Source: Bacillota bacterium (GTDB lineage Bacteria; Bacillota; Clostridia; Acetivibrionales; DTU013). Taken from it: a DNA stretch of 64,000 nucleotides. Made by a program: the position numbers and the translations under genes. Location: the NCBI GenBank assembly GCA_023433505.1, contig JAEZCO010000031.1:62001-126000 (forward strand), in the 5' to 3' direction. Position 1 is the stretch's first letter; every line of letters begins with the position of its first letter. The notes below the pieces were generated by a model. That model saw only the letters and a list, made by a program, of their open reading frames with translations, ran no database searches and was not told where the DNA came from. Of this stretch, positions 17,715 to 25,873 are shown piece after piece.

Positions 17715-18669
17715 TTTGATTTACCTCTTTAGCTTTCATACCACGCAACAATTCTTCAATTCCACCTGTAATCTCTTCCCAATGCTTATGCAGAATAGTG
17801 ATATGATTCGAATTTTTTACAATAACGTGTTTGCTGTTTGCTGATAATTCCGCTAAACTTTTTTGAGACTCATACCACCCTGGAAGTTTTTTAAGAGAGC
17901 TATCCGCAGAATATATAATTAACGGTTTGTTTTTTATATCGATATTTCCATTCCATTTTAAAGCAATGGATTCGAGTGGTTCTCCTTCTCTTACTATCAT
18001 ATTGTTCATAAGATTTTTATAAATCATGACTTTATCAATAATCCCTATATTTTTTGGCAGATACTTCATTCTACAATTTACCAAAGGATTTAAATGTAGT
18101 TCATTTGCTATTCGTAAAAGCCCTGTAAAGTTTATAAATCTTATGAATTGTATCCCTATATTAGGTATGGATAGTTTAGGATAATGGATATGTTTATACG
18201 GGCTCGTCCCATCAACCAGCACTATCCCGGTAACCTCACCTGGGTATTTATGCGTGTACAGCAGTACCTCCATAGCCCCCATTGAATGTGCCACAAATAG
18301 ATAAGGCGGTTTCTCTCCGGCTTTTTCAAGCAGTCTTTTAAGGTCACATACAATTTGCTCGGTATCCCTGGAAACTGAAGTCGGATTACTCCACCCATAG
18401 CCCGGTCTTTCATATATGCAGGTCCTTGCTATTCCAGATAGCTTAGATGCTATTGGATAAAATTCTGTAATTGCACAAGGAGCACCGTTGCCACAGGTCA
18501 TTACGATCGTTGGCTGACCCGACCCACTCCCGGCAATGTGCATTCTATGCCCATCGAGTTCAATGAGCTTTCCAGGCGGCTGATGCCTTCTTATCTCAGC
18601 TTTTAAAATTAAATGATGCACGACTGTGCTTAACAATAAAAATGCAATAAGAATTGTAACTGTATACAT
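17692..18669 (-). CDS. Membrane-anchored alpha/beta hydrolase
   Basis: This protein of about 325 residues has an N-terminal membrane segment (about residues 4-24) and an alpha/beta-hydrolase domain. The nucleophile is the Ser in AHSMGA. An HG-like oxyanion loop sits near TCGNGAPC, an acid residue is likely in IYSADSS, and the catalytic His is in SNHITILH. It probably hydrolyses an ester or amide at the cytoplasmic face or outside. ATG 18667-18669 with GGGAG upstream is preferred over a TTG two codons earlier. It is coupled to the downstream GNAT gene. Confidence 0.87.
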   Translation of the reverse strand: MYTVTILIAFLLLSTVVHHLILKAEIRRHQPPGKLIELDGHRMHIAGSGSGQPTIVMTCGNGAPCAITEFYPIASKLSGIARTCIYERPGYGWSNPTSVSRDTEQIVCDLKRLLEKAGEKPPYLFVAHSMGAMEVLLYTHKYPGEVTGIVLVDGTSPYKHIHYPKLSIPNIGIQFIRFINFTGLLRIANELHLNPLVNCRMKYLPKNIGIIDKVMIYKNLMNNMIVREGEPLESIALKWNGNIDIKNKPLIIYSADSSLKKLPGWYESQKSLAELSANSKHVIVKNSNHITILHKHWEEITGGIEELLRGMKAKEVNQNDNNGNG

Positions 18670-18799
18670 AATCAACTCCCTTCTACCATATTTCTACGAT
18701 CTGCGAATTTTGTTAATCAAAGCCTATTCTGTCTTTTCCCGCATGATTATTCTTTATGAATAAACCCTCCCTATGACATAAAATGATCTATTGACTTCC

Positions 18800-20134
18800 T
18801 CACTGAATAGGATTACTCAAAGATGCTGCTGATTCTGTAATGCTTGTAACATTTTGCAGCTCATTCATAAGGTTATTCAAAAAATGTGATATTTTATTTT
18901 TGTCCGATTGTGTTCCAAATAAATTGACGCAAAACGTTGGCCGGTCGTCAAAAGTTGAAACAGCGAGTTCAAAGCAAGGGCTGTATTTGATTGAACCTGT
19001 TATAAAAGCCTCAGTGATTTCAATATTTCCGAAAACAAGTCGAGTTTTATTCAATATTCCTATATTTGTAAATTCAATATTCGCATGAGAATAATTCTTT
19101 GCAATAATATCTCTTGCTAATTTGTAAGGAATACTATCAAAAACTTTTTCCATTAATACAAGACTTTTGATGCAAGAAATGTCCGCTTTCTGCTTATCCA
19201 TACCCTGTTTGACTTTATAAAGGGTTTCCTCAAATGCCATGCCTATCTCTGAGCCTATATTACAGGTAAGATTGGAAATCAAATTACAAATACCGTTTGC
19301 CATGCGATTCGGAAGATATTTTCTCAAGTCTACGACACAGGGTACGATGATGGTACGGCCAAATAGTTTAAAGAGTGCGCGCATGTAAGCAGTGAGAATA
19401 ACGTCGTTCACAGTAACACTATGTTCTTTCGCATAGGCTTTAAGGCGGCAAAAATAATCTTTTGAAATCGTCCGCATTTCAATAATAGAATGATCCGTAT
19501 CTCCCTCCAAATCAAATTTTGCCGAATCATGCGTGAGCACATTATTTTGACTAACCATGATCTTTATTTTGTCGCGTACCGAAAAAGTTTTAAACACTTG
19601 TCTTATCTTTCTATCATCCATAGCCATCCGCTTGTAGTCAGGGTTTTTATCAATATTTATGTAAATATCACTCAGCATATACAGATAATCCTTGAAGCCA
19701 GCAGCATCGCATAACATATGATTCATTAATATACAGAGCGTATCGAATTCATTGTTGCGAATTACCGCCATCATCAGTTGAGGGCCATCAAAAGCATTCA
19801 CCCCTTTACAGATGAAACAGTTAACACTTTCAGCCGTATTTGAGGTTTCAATAAATTTTACCATATCGTCTGCCGAATAGCCTTGATTTTCCCAGCAAGG
19901 GCGAAATTTGGTTTCATTGAACCTGCTTCTGATGAGCGGAAAGGCTTCCGCCGATAGATTCACTGCCTTCTTAAGGCGTTCTAAATCAAGTTTCCCGGAA
20001 AGCGTTGCAACAAAACGCAGAGTATGGTCACTGATTTTTTTCACTTCAAAAAGATGCTGCAGCATATCCCATGCTTCTACTGGGTAATTTACAGTACGAC
20101 TCTTCACTTTATGCGCCCTCTCTTTCATCTGCAT
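18800..20134 (-). CDS. Condensation-domain-like acyltransferase
   Basis: This 444-residue protein resembles stand-alone members of the chloramphenicol acetyltransferase/NRPS condensation superfamily, such as alcohol acyltransferases. The His-x-x-x-Asp catalytic motif appears as HMLCDAAGF near residue 138. A DLRKYLP segment near residue 288 resembles the DFGWG-region neighbourhood. The whole is one C-domain of two lobes with no carrier or adenylation domain nearby. It could make an ester or amide of a lipid or secreted metabolite. No clear ribosome-binding site precedes ATG 20132-20134, so the exact start is uncertain. Confidence 0.75.
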   Translation of the reverse strand: MQMKERAHKVKSRTVNYPVEAWDMLQHLFEVKKISDHTLRFVATLSGKLDLERLKKAVNLSAEAFPLIRSRFNETKFRPCWENQGYSADDMVKFIETSNTAESVNCFICKGVNAFDGPQLMMAVIRNNEFDTLCILMNHMLCDAAGFKDYLYMLSDIYINIDKNPDYKRMAMDDRKIRQVFKTFSVRDKIKIMVSQNNVLTHDSAKFDLEGDTDHSIIEMRTISKDYFCRLKAYAKEHSVTVNDVILTAYMRALFKLFGRTIIVPCVVDLRKYLPNRMANGICNLISNLTCNIGSEIGMAFEETLYKVKQGMDKQKADISCIKSLVLMEKVFDSIPYKLARDIIAKNYSHANIEFTNIGILNKTRLVFGNIEITEAFITGSIKYSPCFELAVSTFDDRPTFCVNLFGTQSDKNKISHFLNNLMNELQNVTSITESAASLSNPIQ

Positions 20135-20299
20135 GGCACAATTACTGATTTTATCAATGTCGTGACATTATCGCCATTATACCATAATTTAGGCAGTAAT
20201 AATAACGGGTCTTATGCAATAATACTGTACAAACCATTACTCGCTAGTTCCAGGTAAATTCAAATTGACTTACCCTAATGTTTATTTGACAATAAAAAA

Positions 20300-20330
20300 T
20301 GCCACCCCTATGGATGGCACTTTTATTTTT
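20300..20330. terminator. Bidirectional rho-independent terminator
   Basis: TGCCACCC at 20300-20307 pairs with GGATGGCA at 20312-20319 (one G-T pair) around a 4-base loop. There are A-runs upstream and T-runs downstream, so it works on either strand. It lies just after the glycosyltransferase remnant on the minus strand. Confidence 0.75.
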
Positions 20331-20888
20331 CATAGATAGTGCGAACTCCGTAATTCGACTTCATTTGAAAAATGTGAAACCGAATTTTGCACCAGATGAA
20401 GGGGAATACCTTGCAAGAGGCTGCGGCAAAGCTCCGCTGTATGGTCGGTGCTCCCATCGTCGATGATGACGGCATGGGTGATGTAATCCCGGTGGGCTTC
20501 CAGTACTCTTTTCAAATAACGATTTTCTTCATTTTTCACCACCATGGATAATGTGAGCGTCCCCCGTGCCCTTGCCGCCCGTGCAGGTGGAACGCCGGAA
20601 TGCCCCCCAAGTTCCGCATGCTGGCTGTATGTGCTTTTATATGCCTCTACGCCCTCAAGGTCTTTTTCCCGGTAGATATGGTAGCAGGGGTAATGGGTAT
20701 CCACAAAACAAAGGGATTTCAAGCACCGCGGCCCGGATACAGAAATGCCGGTCTTTCCCCCAGAAGGACATGTTTTTAACCCTATCAAAATTCACCCCAC
20801 GCCCTCAACATGCCTCGAGTATACAAAAAAGATGCCGCTTCAGCCTGCTATCCCCTTGGCGGGAAGATACAGCTATCGAAAAAAACAT
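20330..20888 (-). pseudogene. Remnant of a glycosyltransferase (CgeB/GT2-type)
   Basis: The minus-strand reading at 20330-20788 contains a clear family-2 glycosyltransferase start: LSMVVKNEENRYL, then VIIDDGSTDHT and a FSNEVELR segment. It then runs into a short unrelated tail and a stop. The expected continuation of the catalytic domain is missing. Upstream, another frame reads GDSRLKRHLFCILEA, which looks like an earlier piece of the same gene broken by a frameshift. The whole is a truncated, frameshifted gene, probably dead. Confidence 0.6.
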
Positions 20889-20921
20889 AAATGAAAATGC
20901 CCGAGACTGTCTGCTAGGGTA

Positions 20922-21737
20922 TTACCCCTCACTTATATGTTTTGTCTTATCTTGGAAATTTTTTTGGCTAAAACTATACACGAATTTATAATACATCCTT
21001 CTTGGCAGGAGACCCATTATCCATATTATAAGCTTTGAGTGAATTCCTGTTTTACAAACAACTTTATCTTTTTGCAGTGCCTTAAGGGAGATATCTACCA
21101 CGTCATCGGGTGACAGCCATCTAATAAGTCCCTTGTTTTTCTGTCTTGATTTATCCATACCCATCTTTTCGTGAAAGTCTGTTTTTGTGAAGCTCGGACA
21201 CAGAACCTGAACTTTTATCCTTGTATTCATTAAGTCAAGATGCAAGCATTCTGTAAAGCTCTTGAGAAATGACTTGCATCCTGAATACACTGAGTTTTTG
21301 GGGATGCTCAAAAAAGCACTCTCAGATGATATATTTATGATCGTTCCGCTCCCTCGTTCAACCATGGATGGAAGAACTGCGCGGATCAGTTTTATGGGAG
21401 CTAAAACATTTAGTTTTACCATTTGCTCCATAACATTAAGTTCACAGCTCTGAAACAAACTGCTTTCTCCAAAGCCCGCATTATTGATCAGGATATCAAC
21501 CTGCCTGTGGCTTATTTTTTCTAACAGCCTTTGCACATCTTCATCTTCTGAAAGCTCTCCTAAGACAACTTCAACATCAACTTTATATTCGTTCTCGAGT
21601 TTCTCGGCAAAAGTTTCGATTCTTTCCTTTCTTCTACCAGTTATGATAAGGTTACAGCCATCCTTTGCGTATCTTGCAGCATAAGCCGCACCAATGCCGC
21701 TTGTTGCACCAGTAATAACAGCGGTTTTACCTTCCAT
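20922..21737 (-). CDS. Short-chain dehydrogenase (DltE/YqjQ-like)
   Basis: This protein of about 271 residues is a classical SDR: TGATSGIG near the N-terminus, NNAG, catalytic Ser in NISSESAF and Tyr-x-x-x-Lys in YSGCK. The hydrophobic C-terminal third (IIWIMGLLPRRMYYK) suggests contact with the membrane or a lipid-like substrate. ATG 21735-21737 is chosen because GGAG lies 9 bp upstream. It then overlaps the methyltransferase gene by 11 bp. It is the last gene of a MarR/methyltransferase/SDR operon. Confidence 0.88.
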   Translation of the reverse strand: MEGKTAVITGATSGIGAAYAARYAKDGCNLIITGRRKERIETFAEKLENEYKVDVEVVLGELSEDEDVQRLLEKISHRQVDILINNAGFGESSLFQSCELNVMEQMVKLNVLAPIKLIRAVLPSMVERGSGTIINISSESAFLSIPKNSVYSGCKSFLKSFTECLHLDLMNTRIKVQVLCPSFTKTDFHEKMGMDKSRQKNKGLIRWLSPDDVVDISLKALQKDKVVCKTGIHSKLIIWIMGLLPRRMYYKFVYSFSQKNFQDKTKHISEG

Positions 21738-22284
21738 TACTTTCATCTCCATTCAGGGATATTTCCAAAGGCTTTAACCGCAGAAATTCTTTATATTCTT
21801 CATCAATCTGCCACATCCCGGAAAGCTTGACCTTCTTAATTGTTGCTATTCTGGGCTGATGACCGTCTTCCAGGTACAGATAACCGCTTTTTTTGATAAT
21901 CTTATGTATATCTGAAAGAAAGTCTGCGGGGTCATTCACCTGATGAAACATATCAAGTGCATATATCACATCAGCAAAATTTTCAGGAATTCTGCTTTTA
22001 CTTTTATCCAGCAAAACAGGGAAAACATTTTTCAGTCCATGTTTTTGAATTCTTTTCATTACATTATCAATAGCCACTTCAGAGATGTCGGCGGCTATAA
22101 CCTTTCCCGTATCTCCGACCAGCCCGGATGCCCTTTGCACATACCTGCCCGGCCCGCATCCATAATCCACAACTGTATCCCCATTTTTTGTATGAAAGCT
22201 CAGCAGGATATCTCCAGGCGTTGAAAAAAAATCCTGTATTTTAAAAATCAACACCATAAGCTTATACATTAATTTGCTGCCCAT
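21727..22284 (-). CDS. Class I SAM-dependent methyltransferase
   Basis: This 185-residue protein carries motif I (VVDYGCGPGRY), an acidic AADIS after the second strand, and ALDMFHQVNDPADFL at motif IV. Together they define a small class I methyltransferase of the Methyltransf_11/UbiE type. The substrate is unknown. It overlaps the MarR gene by 23 bp upstream and the SDR gene by 11 bp downstream, so the three proteins are made together. A lipid or quinone-like substrate would suit its partner, but that is an inference. Confidence 0.9.
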   Translation of the reverse strand: MGSKLMYKLMVLIFKIQDFFSTPGDILLSFHTKNGDTVVDYGCGPGRYVQRASGLVGDTGKVIAADISEVAIDNVMKRIQKHGLKNVFPVLLDKSKSRIPENFADVIYALDMFHQVNDPADFLSDIHKIIKKSGYLYLEDGHQPRIATIKKVKLSGMWQIDEEYKEFLRLKPLEISLNGDESNGR

Positions 22285-22750
22285 TTTTTACCTCCGATAT
22301 TTCTATTTCTGATAGACTATCAGCCAGCTTTTCCAATAGCTGAATTAGCGTTTTCCGTTCAACGTTTGTATCGAAAGATTTAAGGACTATTTCCCACAAT
22401 ACTTTTTCACTTCTTCTGTGCTCATTCTGAGCCAGGACTCCTCTATCAGTAAGCTCAAGCCCAAACGATCTTCTGTCTCGTGTACTGATAACTCTTTTGA
22501 TAAGTCCTCGTTTTTCAAGCCTGTCAATTGCATTCGTGAGCGTACTGCCCGGTATCCCCAGTATCTCAATAATGTCTTTTAATATGACGTCCGGCTTATT
22601 TTGTATAATGCTTAAAATACTGATTTCTATCGTCGTTGCTCCTTCAAGCTCATCTTTCCATAAATCTTCGCTTGTTTTTTGTACAATTAAGATTATTCTA
22701 TGCCAAACCTTGTCCAGTGCCTGAATTTCCTCTGAGTTTATTTCTTCCAT
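22262..22750 (-). CDS. MarR-family transcriptional regulator
   Basis: This 162-residue winged-helix protein has the MarR core with DIIEILGIPGSTLTNAIDRLEKRGLI as its recognition region, then the wing with STRDRRSFGLELT. It is the first gene of the operon with the methyltransferase and SDR genes. A palindrome next to its -10 box (22782-22796) is the likely binding site, so the protein probably represses its own operon until a ligand binds. GGAGAA precedes its ATG. Confidence 0.92.
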   Translation of the reverse strand: MEEINSEEIQALDKVWHRIILIVQKTSEDLWKDELEGATTIEISILSIIQNKPDVILKDIIEILGIPGSTLTNAIDRLEKRGLIKRVISTRDRRSFGLELTDRGVLAQNEHRRSEKVLWEIVLKSFDTNVERKTLIQLLEKLADSLSEIEISEVKNGQQINV

Positions 22751-22781
22751 AGTTCTCCTTTAATATTTCCATTATCGTAAT

Positions 22782-22796
22782 ATACCATATTGGTAT
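22782..22796 (-). promoter_or_regulatory. Probable MarR operator
   Basis: ATACCA-TAT-TGGTAT is a perfect 6-bp dyad with a 3-bp centre. It overlaps the -10 box and the start-site region of the marR-type promoter, which is the usual place for autorepression. Confidence 0.6.
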
Positions 22797-22824
22797 TATA
22801 ATATTAAATTGATCTAAAAGTCAA
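22795..22824 (-). promoter_or_regulatory. Sigma-A type promoter of the MarR operon
   Basis: On the minus strand TTGACT (22819-22824) and TATAAT (22795-22800) are separated by 18 bp. The start codon of the MarR gene lies about 45 bp downstream. Confidence 0.7.
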
Positions 22825-22828
22825 CAAT

Positions 22829-22875
22829 AAAGCCAGACAATTTACTATGTTTTACATAGCGGATTGTCTGGCTTT
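22829..22875. terminator. Long hairpin upstream of the MarR promoter
   Basis: AAAGCCAGACAAT at 22829-22841 pairs perfectly with ATTGTCTGGCTTT at 22863-22875, and the loop itself contains a CTATG/CATAG inner stem. It should stop minus-strand transcription coming from the nitroreductase side just before the MarR operon promoter. Confidence 0.7.
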
Positions 22876-22891
22876 ATGCTGCTTCAATTTC

Positions 22892-23152
22892 TCATGCAAA
22901 GTTATCAGGCAAGGTGCTAATACAGATCAGTATAGAAGTTATTATGACATCGGCTAGCTGATCCCATTGTCCGGTCAATATGTTGTAGCCGCGAACACGC
23001 CCGAAGTCCTGACCGCTGTGTCCATTGACAGGAGGCACTGTAAAGGTATAATTCGTAATGGTTGCTCCCGCGATGCCCTGTTCCAGAATCACTGATTCGG
23101 TTATAAAGTTAAATTCATAAACATCGCCGGAATGACGTTGGGCATCCTGACA
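22892..23152 (-). pseudogene. Possible gene fragment
   Basis: A minus-strand frame is open for 86 codons between stops but has no ATG. Its only start-like codon is a GTG at 23092. The reading includes protein-like segments such as HSGDVYEFNF, TVPPVNGHSGQDF and RGYNILTGQWDQL that could come from a beta-rich extracellular or coat protein. I do not recognise the family, and both ends look eroded. Confidence 0.3.
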
Positions 23153-23156
23153 TTAC

Positions 23157-23867
23157 CTACATTTTGCTCTCACTCTTATTCCCAAAGCGATTATAATGAG
23201 TACAGTCTTCTAGATCACGACGTACACGTAAATAATTTTCCTTAGTTGAAACAGGATATCCCAAACGGCACGAATAGGCACGCTTAAAATATTCAGGGAT
23301 ACCCAGGGTGCCTTTTATCTGCTTTTCATAATCATCGCTATAATCCACAGCGGTAACAATCTGCATACCTATTCCCAGAAAATGCGCCATAAGCCACATA
23401 TTTTCCATAACACAACCAAGGCTAATTTTACCTAGAAAATCTCCTTCTGAGCGTGGAGCCCGTTTACGAGGATCATACATTACTATTAAAAGCACGCTGC
23501 TTGCGATTATAGATTTTCTCAAATACTCAAATACAGGATTTTTAACATGCTCTGTTATGGCGCCGCCAGGCATACTATTCAAAATACCGGTCTTTCTTCT
23601 TTGCAGTTCTTCTTCAGAAGCAGATACATAGTTATTACCTTCCTCAATAGAGCCTTTTGGCATGGTTAACTCAATATTTCCAATTGCCTCAATAATCTTC
23701 GGATCATCAACCGCAACGATTTCAAAATTTTGCATATTGTGGGCAGTAGGTGCCCAACGTCCGGCTTCGAGAATCTTATTGAGGTCCTCTTTCGATATAG
23801 ACCTGTTTGTGTCAAACAGACCTCTTGACGACTGCCTTGTCTTGATTAAAGTTAATAAATCTTCCAT
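23157..23867 (-). CDS. Nitroreductase-family protein
   Basis: This 236-residue protein has the nitroreductase fold: an N-terminal LIKTRQSSRGLF, then AGRWAPTAHNMQNFEI (FMN contacts), and a central GCVMENMWLMAHFLGIG helix characteristic of the family. It should bind FMN and reduce nitro, quinone or flavin substrates with NAD(P)H. GGGAGG lies just upstream of ATG 23865-23867. A structured non-coding segment (23897-24028) lies directly upstream, so the promoter is either there or farther up. Confidence 0.9.
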   Translation of the reverse strand: MEDLLTLIKTRQSSRGLFDTNRSISKEDLNKILEAGRWAPTAHNMQNFEIVAVDDPKIIEAIGNIELTMPKGSIEEGNNYVSASEEELQRRKTGILNSMPGGAITEHVKNPVFEYLRKSIIASSVLLIVMYDPRKRAPRSEGDFLGKISLGCVMENMWLMAHFLGIGMQIVTAVDYSDDYEKQIKGTLGIPEYFKRAYSCRLGYPVSTKENYLRVRRDLEDCTHYNRFGNKSESKM

Positions 23868-23896
23868 ATTTTTACCTCCCTAGTAATTTAAACATT

Positions 23897-24028
23897 GCCT
23901 AGAAGTCCCCCGTCTCTGAGGCGGTGGGGCGTTCCGAACCAGTTGACCGGTGGGGGTTCAATACCCCTCCGATTGGCGAAGCTAAATGATTTGTGAGCCA
24001 TGCCAGTTGTTTGCTGCGCAAACAGGCA
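23897..24028. mobile_element. Structured stem-loop segment, IS200/IS605-like remnant
   Basis: About 130 bp without coding potential carries three stem-loops in a row. The first is a CCCC/GGGG stem at about 23907-23929, preceded by GAAGT. The second is GGTGGGG/CCCCTCC around GTTCAATA at about 23950-23970. The third is TGCC-TGTTTGC/GCAAACA-GGCA at 24001-24028. The GAAGTCCCC...GGTGGGG and GGGGTTCAA signatures resemble the ends of IS200/IS605 elements and the 3' end of TnpB guide RNAs. No tnpA or tnpB is present, so this would be an end fragment. An unrelated structured RNA is the alternative. Confidence 0.4.
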
Positions 24029-24067
24029 CATAATTAATTCAACTTCGCTGCGTTGCGTAGAATAATC

Positions 24068-24838
24068 CTATTTTCTATTAGAAAACTTCTCTGCAAACAT
24101 TTTATCCAGTTCGGCTCTGGACGCGTTTTTCCAGTCGATGGTATAGTCATAGCCCATTTCATAATTATTTTCTTCCATTCCTTCCAGAACTGCTGCTGCA
24201 TATTCAGCAGGAGACGGGGTTGCAAAGTTCGGATTTTCCCTTCTAAATTTTACTCTTCCTTCCAAGTTTAATTCCGTATCCAAAATTCCCGGCGCTATCG
24301 CTTCGAAAACTCTGATGCCCGTTTGTGCAAGCTGCTGCCTGATAATAACTGAGAACATGTGCATGCCAGCTTTGGTCGAGCTGTAAACCGGCTGATTTAC
24401 TGCAGGGAAAAAACCCGAACCCGCTGTTACATTTACTATTGCTGCTACATTTTTACCGGTGAGTAAAGGGATAAACAGCGCAGAAAGGAAAATGGGCCCT
24501 TCCAGGTTTGTCCTTATTTCGTTTTCTCCGCTTAACAATTCTTCCGTGCCTTTGGTGAAATCAATATTTCTTTGAATGCCGGCATTATTTATCAGAACGT
24601 TTACATCGGGGAAATTGGCTTTAATCCATTCATAAAGCTCTTTTCTGCTGAATTCTTCGGCGACATCACAAACCTTAATACTTAAATCCGGATGTTTTTT
24701 CTGCGCTTCCAGAAGCTTCTGTTCTCTTCGCCCGCAGATGATGACTTTATTGCCCTTATCCAGAAATTCTTCCGCCAGGGCAAACCCTATACCCGTTGCA
24801 CCACCGGTAATCAGTACCGTATTTCTGCTTAATTTCAT
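24068..24838 (-). CDS. DltE-like short-chain oxidoreductase
   Basis: This SDR of about 256 residues has TGGATGIG, NNAG and the YSSTK catalytic segment, and it closely follows the DltE-like subgroup (GFALAEEF, CDVAEEF). It is cytosolic, NAD(P)-dependent and of unknown substrate. GGAGG lies 8 bp before ATG 24836-24838, while a longer frame to 24925 has no site. It is divergent from a TetR gene. A consensus promoter (25008-25037) and an inverted repeat lie between them, so TetR repression is likely. Confidence 0.9.
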   Translation of the reverse strand: MKLSRNTVLITGGATGIGFALAEEFLDKGNKVIICGRREQKLLEAQKKHPDLSIKVCDVAEEFSRKELYEWIKANFPDVNVLINNAGIQRNIDFTKGTEELLSGENEIRTNLEGPIFLSALFIPLLTGKNVAAIVNVTAGSGFFPAVNQPVYSSTKAGMHMFSVIIRQQLAQTGIRVFEAIAPGILDTELNLEGRVKFRRENPNFATPSPAEYAAAVLEGMEENNYEMGYDYTIDWKNASRAELDKMFAEKFSNRK

Positions 24839-24985
24839 AGTTAGACCCTCCATTACATTGTTTCTATGTTGTCTGTGCTCCACCTGGGAGTAATATTTAT
24901 TGCTCAAGAATCTCAGGGATAGCATTCCTACAGTCTATTTTGCAGGTCTATACAACTTCTTCTCCTTGTGTTATGATAAAAAAGC

Positions 24986-25032
24986 AAGTGGGGACGTCTC
25001 CATATATAGTATAAGCGGAGAGGTGTCCACTT
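24986..25032. promoter_or_regulatory. Probable TetR operator between divergent genes
   Basis: AAGTGGGGACGTCTCC (24986-25001) and GGAGAGGTGTCCACTT (25017-25032) are inverted copies matching at 12 of 16 positions with a 15-bp centre. One arm falls within the spacer of the minus-strand promoter for the DltE-like gene, so a bound TetR dimer would block it. Confidence 0.6.
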
Positions 25033-25037
25033 GTCAA
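25008..25037 (-). promoter_or_regulatory. Consensus promoter for the DltE-like SDR gene
   Basis: On the minus strand TTGACA (25032-25037) and TATACT (25008-25013) are 18 bp apart. It points at the SDR gene, which begins 170 bp downstream. Confidence 0.7.
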
Positions 25038-25072
25038 TAGATTTCCAAAATATTGAAGGAAGTGATTATAGC

Positions 25073-25681
25073 ATGAATCCTGAAACAGAAACTTCTTACC
25101 CTCGTTCTGAACGCCGTGATGCCTCTGAGAACCGGCAGCGAATATTGAAAGCTGCTCAAAAGCTATTTGATAAACACGGTGTTGAACAAGTCAGTATGAA
25201 TCAAATTGCCAGCGAGGCACAGGTTGGTTCTGCGACCCTTTATCGTCGTTACAGTAATAAAAGTGAATTATGTCAAGATCTGATTAAAGATAATGTTGTT
25301 ACGCTTTTTATGGACATAGATAATTATATGGAACAAAATCATACCGTCTCCCCAAGTCAACGGTTAAGGGGTCTTGTAAGTTTATTCATTAATTTCAGAG
25401 AAAAAAAAATACCTCTCCTTGCCGGAATCGAAGAATCGTCGCCAAGCAACTCATTCAGGTCTCGGTTATCCAGTACTCCATTTAATGAATTACGTCAATA
25501 TTTCGTCAGATTGTTTGACGAAATAAATGAAGCTGAACAGGCACACTTTAACAGTGTCTTCAGAGCAGATTTATTGATCATCGCTTTAAGTAGTGATTCA
25601 TATTTATTTCAAAGAGAGGTTCGAGGTTATTCACCAGAGAATATTTTGGAACAAATCTGTGGAATGTTTCTATCTCATTGA
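25073..25681 (+). CDS. TetR-family transcriptional regulator
   Basis: This protein of about 202 residues has an N-terminal TetR helix-turn-helix (about residues 20-66, with RILKAAQKLFDKHG and GSATLYRRYSNKSEL) and an all-helical ligand-binding domain. ATG 25073 is preferred. A TTG at 25031 would add 14 residues and has a GGAGAGG site, but that region is also the operator and the opposing promoter. It is divergent from the DltE-like gene, which it probably represses. A strong terminator follows it. Confidence 0.88.
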   Translation: MNPETETSYPRSERRDASENRQRILKAAQKLFDKHGVEQVSMNQIASEAQVGSATLYRRYSNKSELCQDLIKDNVVTLFMDIDNYMEQNHTVSPSQRLRGLVSLFINFREKKIPLLAGIEESSPSNSFRSRLSSTPFNELRQYFVRLFDEINEAEQAHFNSVFRADLLIIALSSDSYLFQREVRGYSPENILEQICGMFLSH

Positions 25682-25757
25682 GCTTAGAAAGCAGAAATCT
25701 TCCATTGGGCGTATTTGTACACATAAAAAATCGGTGCCATTACTCTCGAGAAACGTT

Positions 25758-25793
25758 GATTCCATGCGGCTTTGACCGCATGGAATCTTTTTT
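25758..25793 (+). terminator. Rho-independent terminator of the TetR gene
   Basis: GATTCCATGCGG (25758-25769) pairs perfectly with CCGCATGGAATC (25776-25787) around a 6-base loop and is followed by a run of Ts. Confidence 0.85.
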
Positions 25794-25873
25794 GACCAAA
25801 CATGATGAGAAGTTAGGCCATAAAAGATGCCGTACCCCTCTGGTATCTCCCTGTCGGAGGTCACACGCGGAAC

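Noticed and set aside
23897..24028. tRNA-like reading of the GGGGTTCAATACCCC loop
   Set aside because: The loop resembles a T-arm, but no acceptor, D-arm or anticodon arm can be fitted around it at the right spacing.
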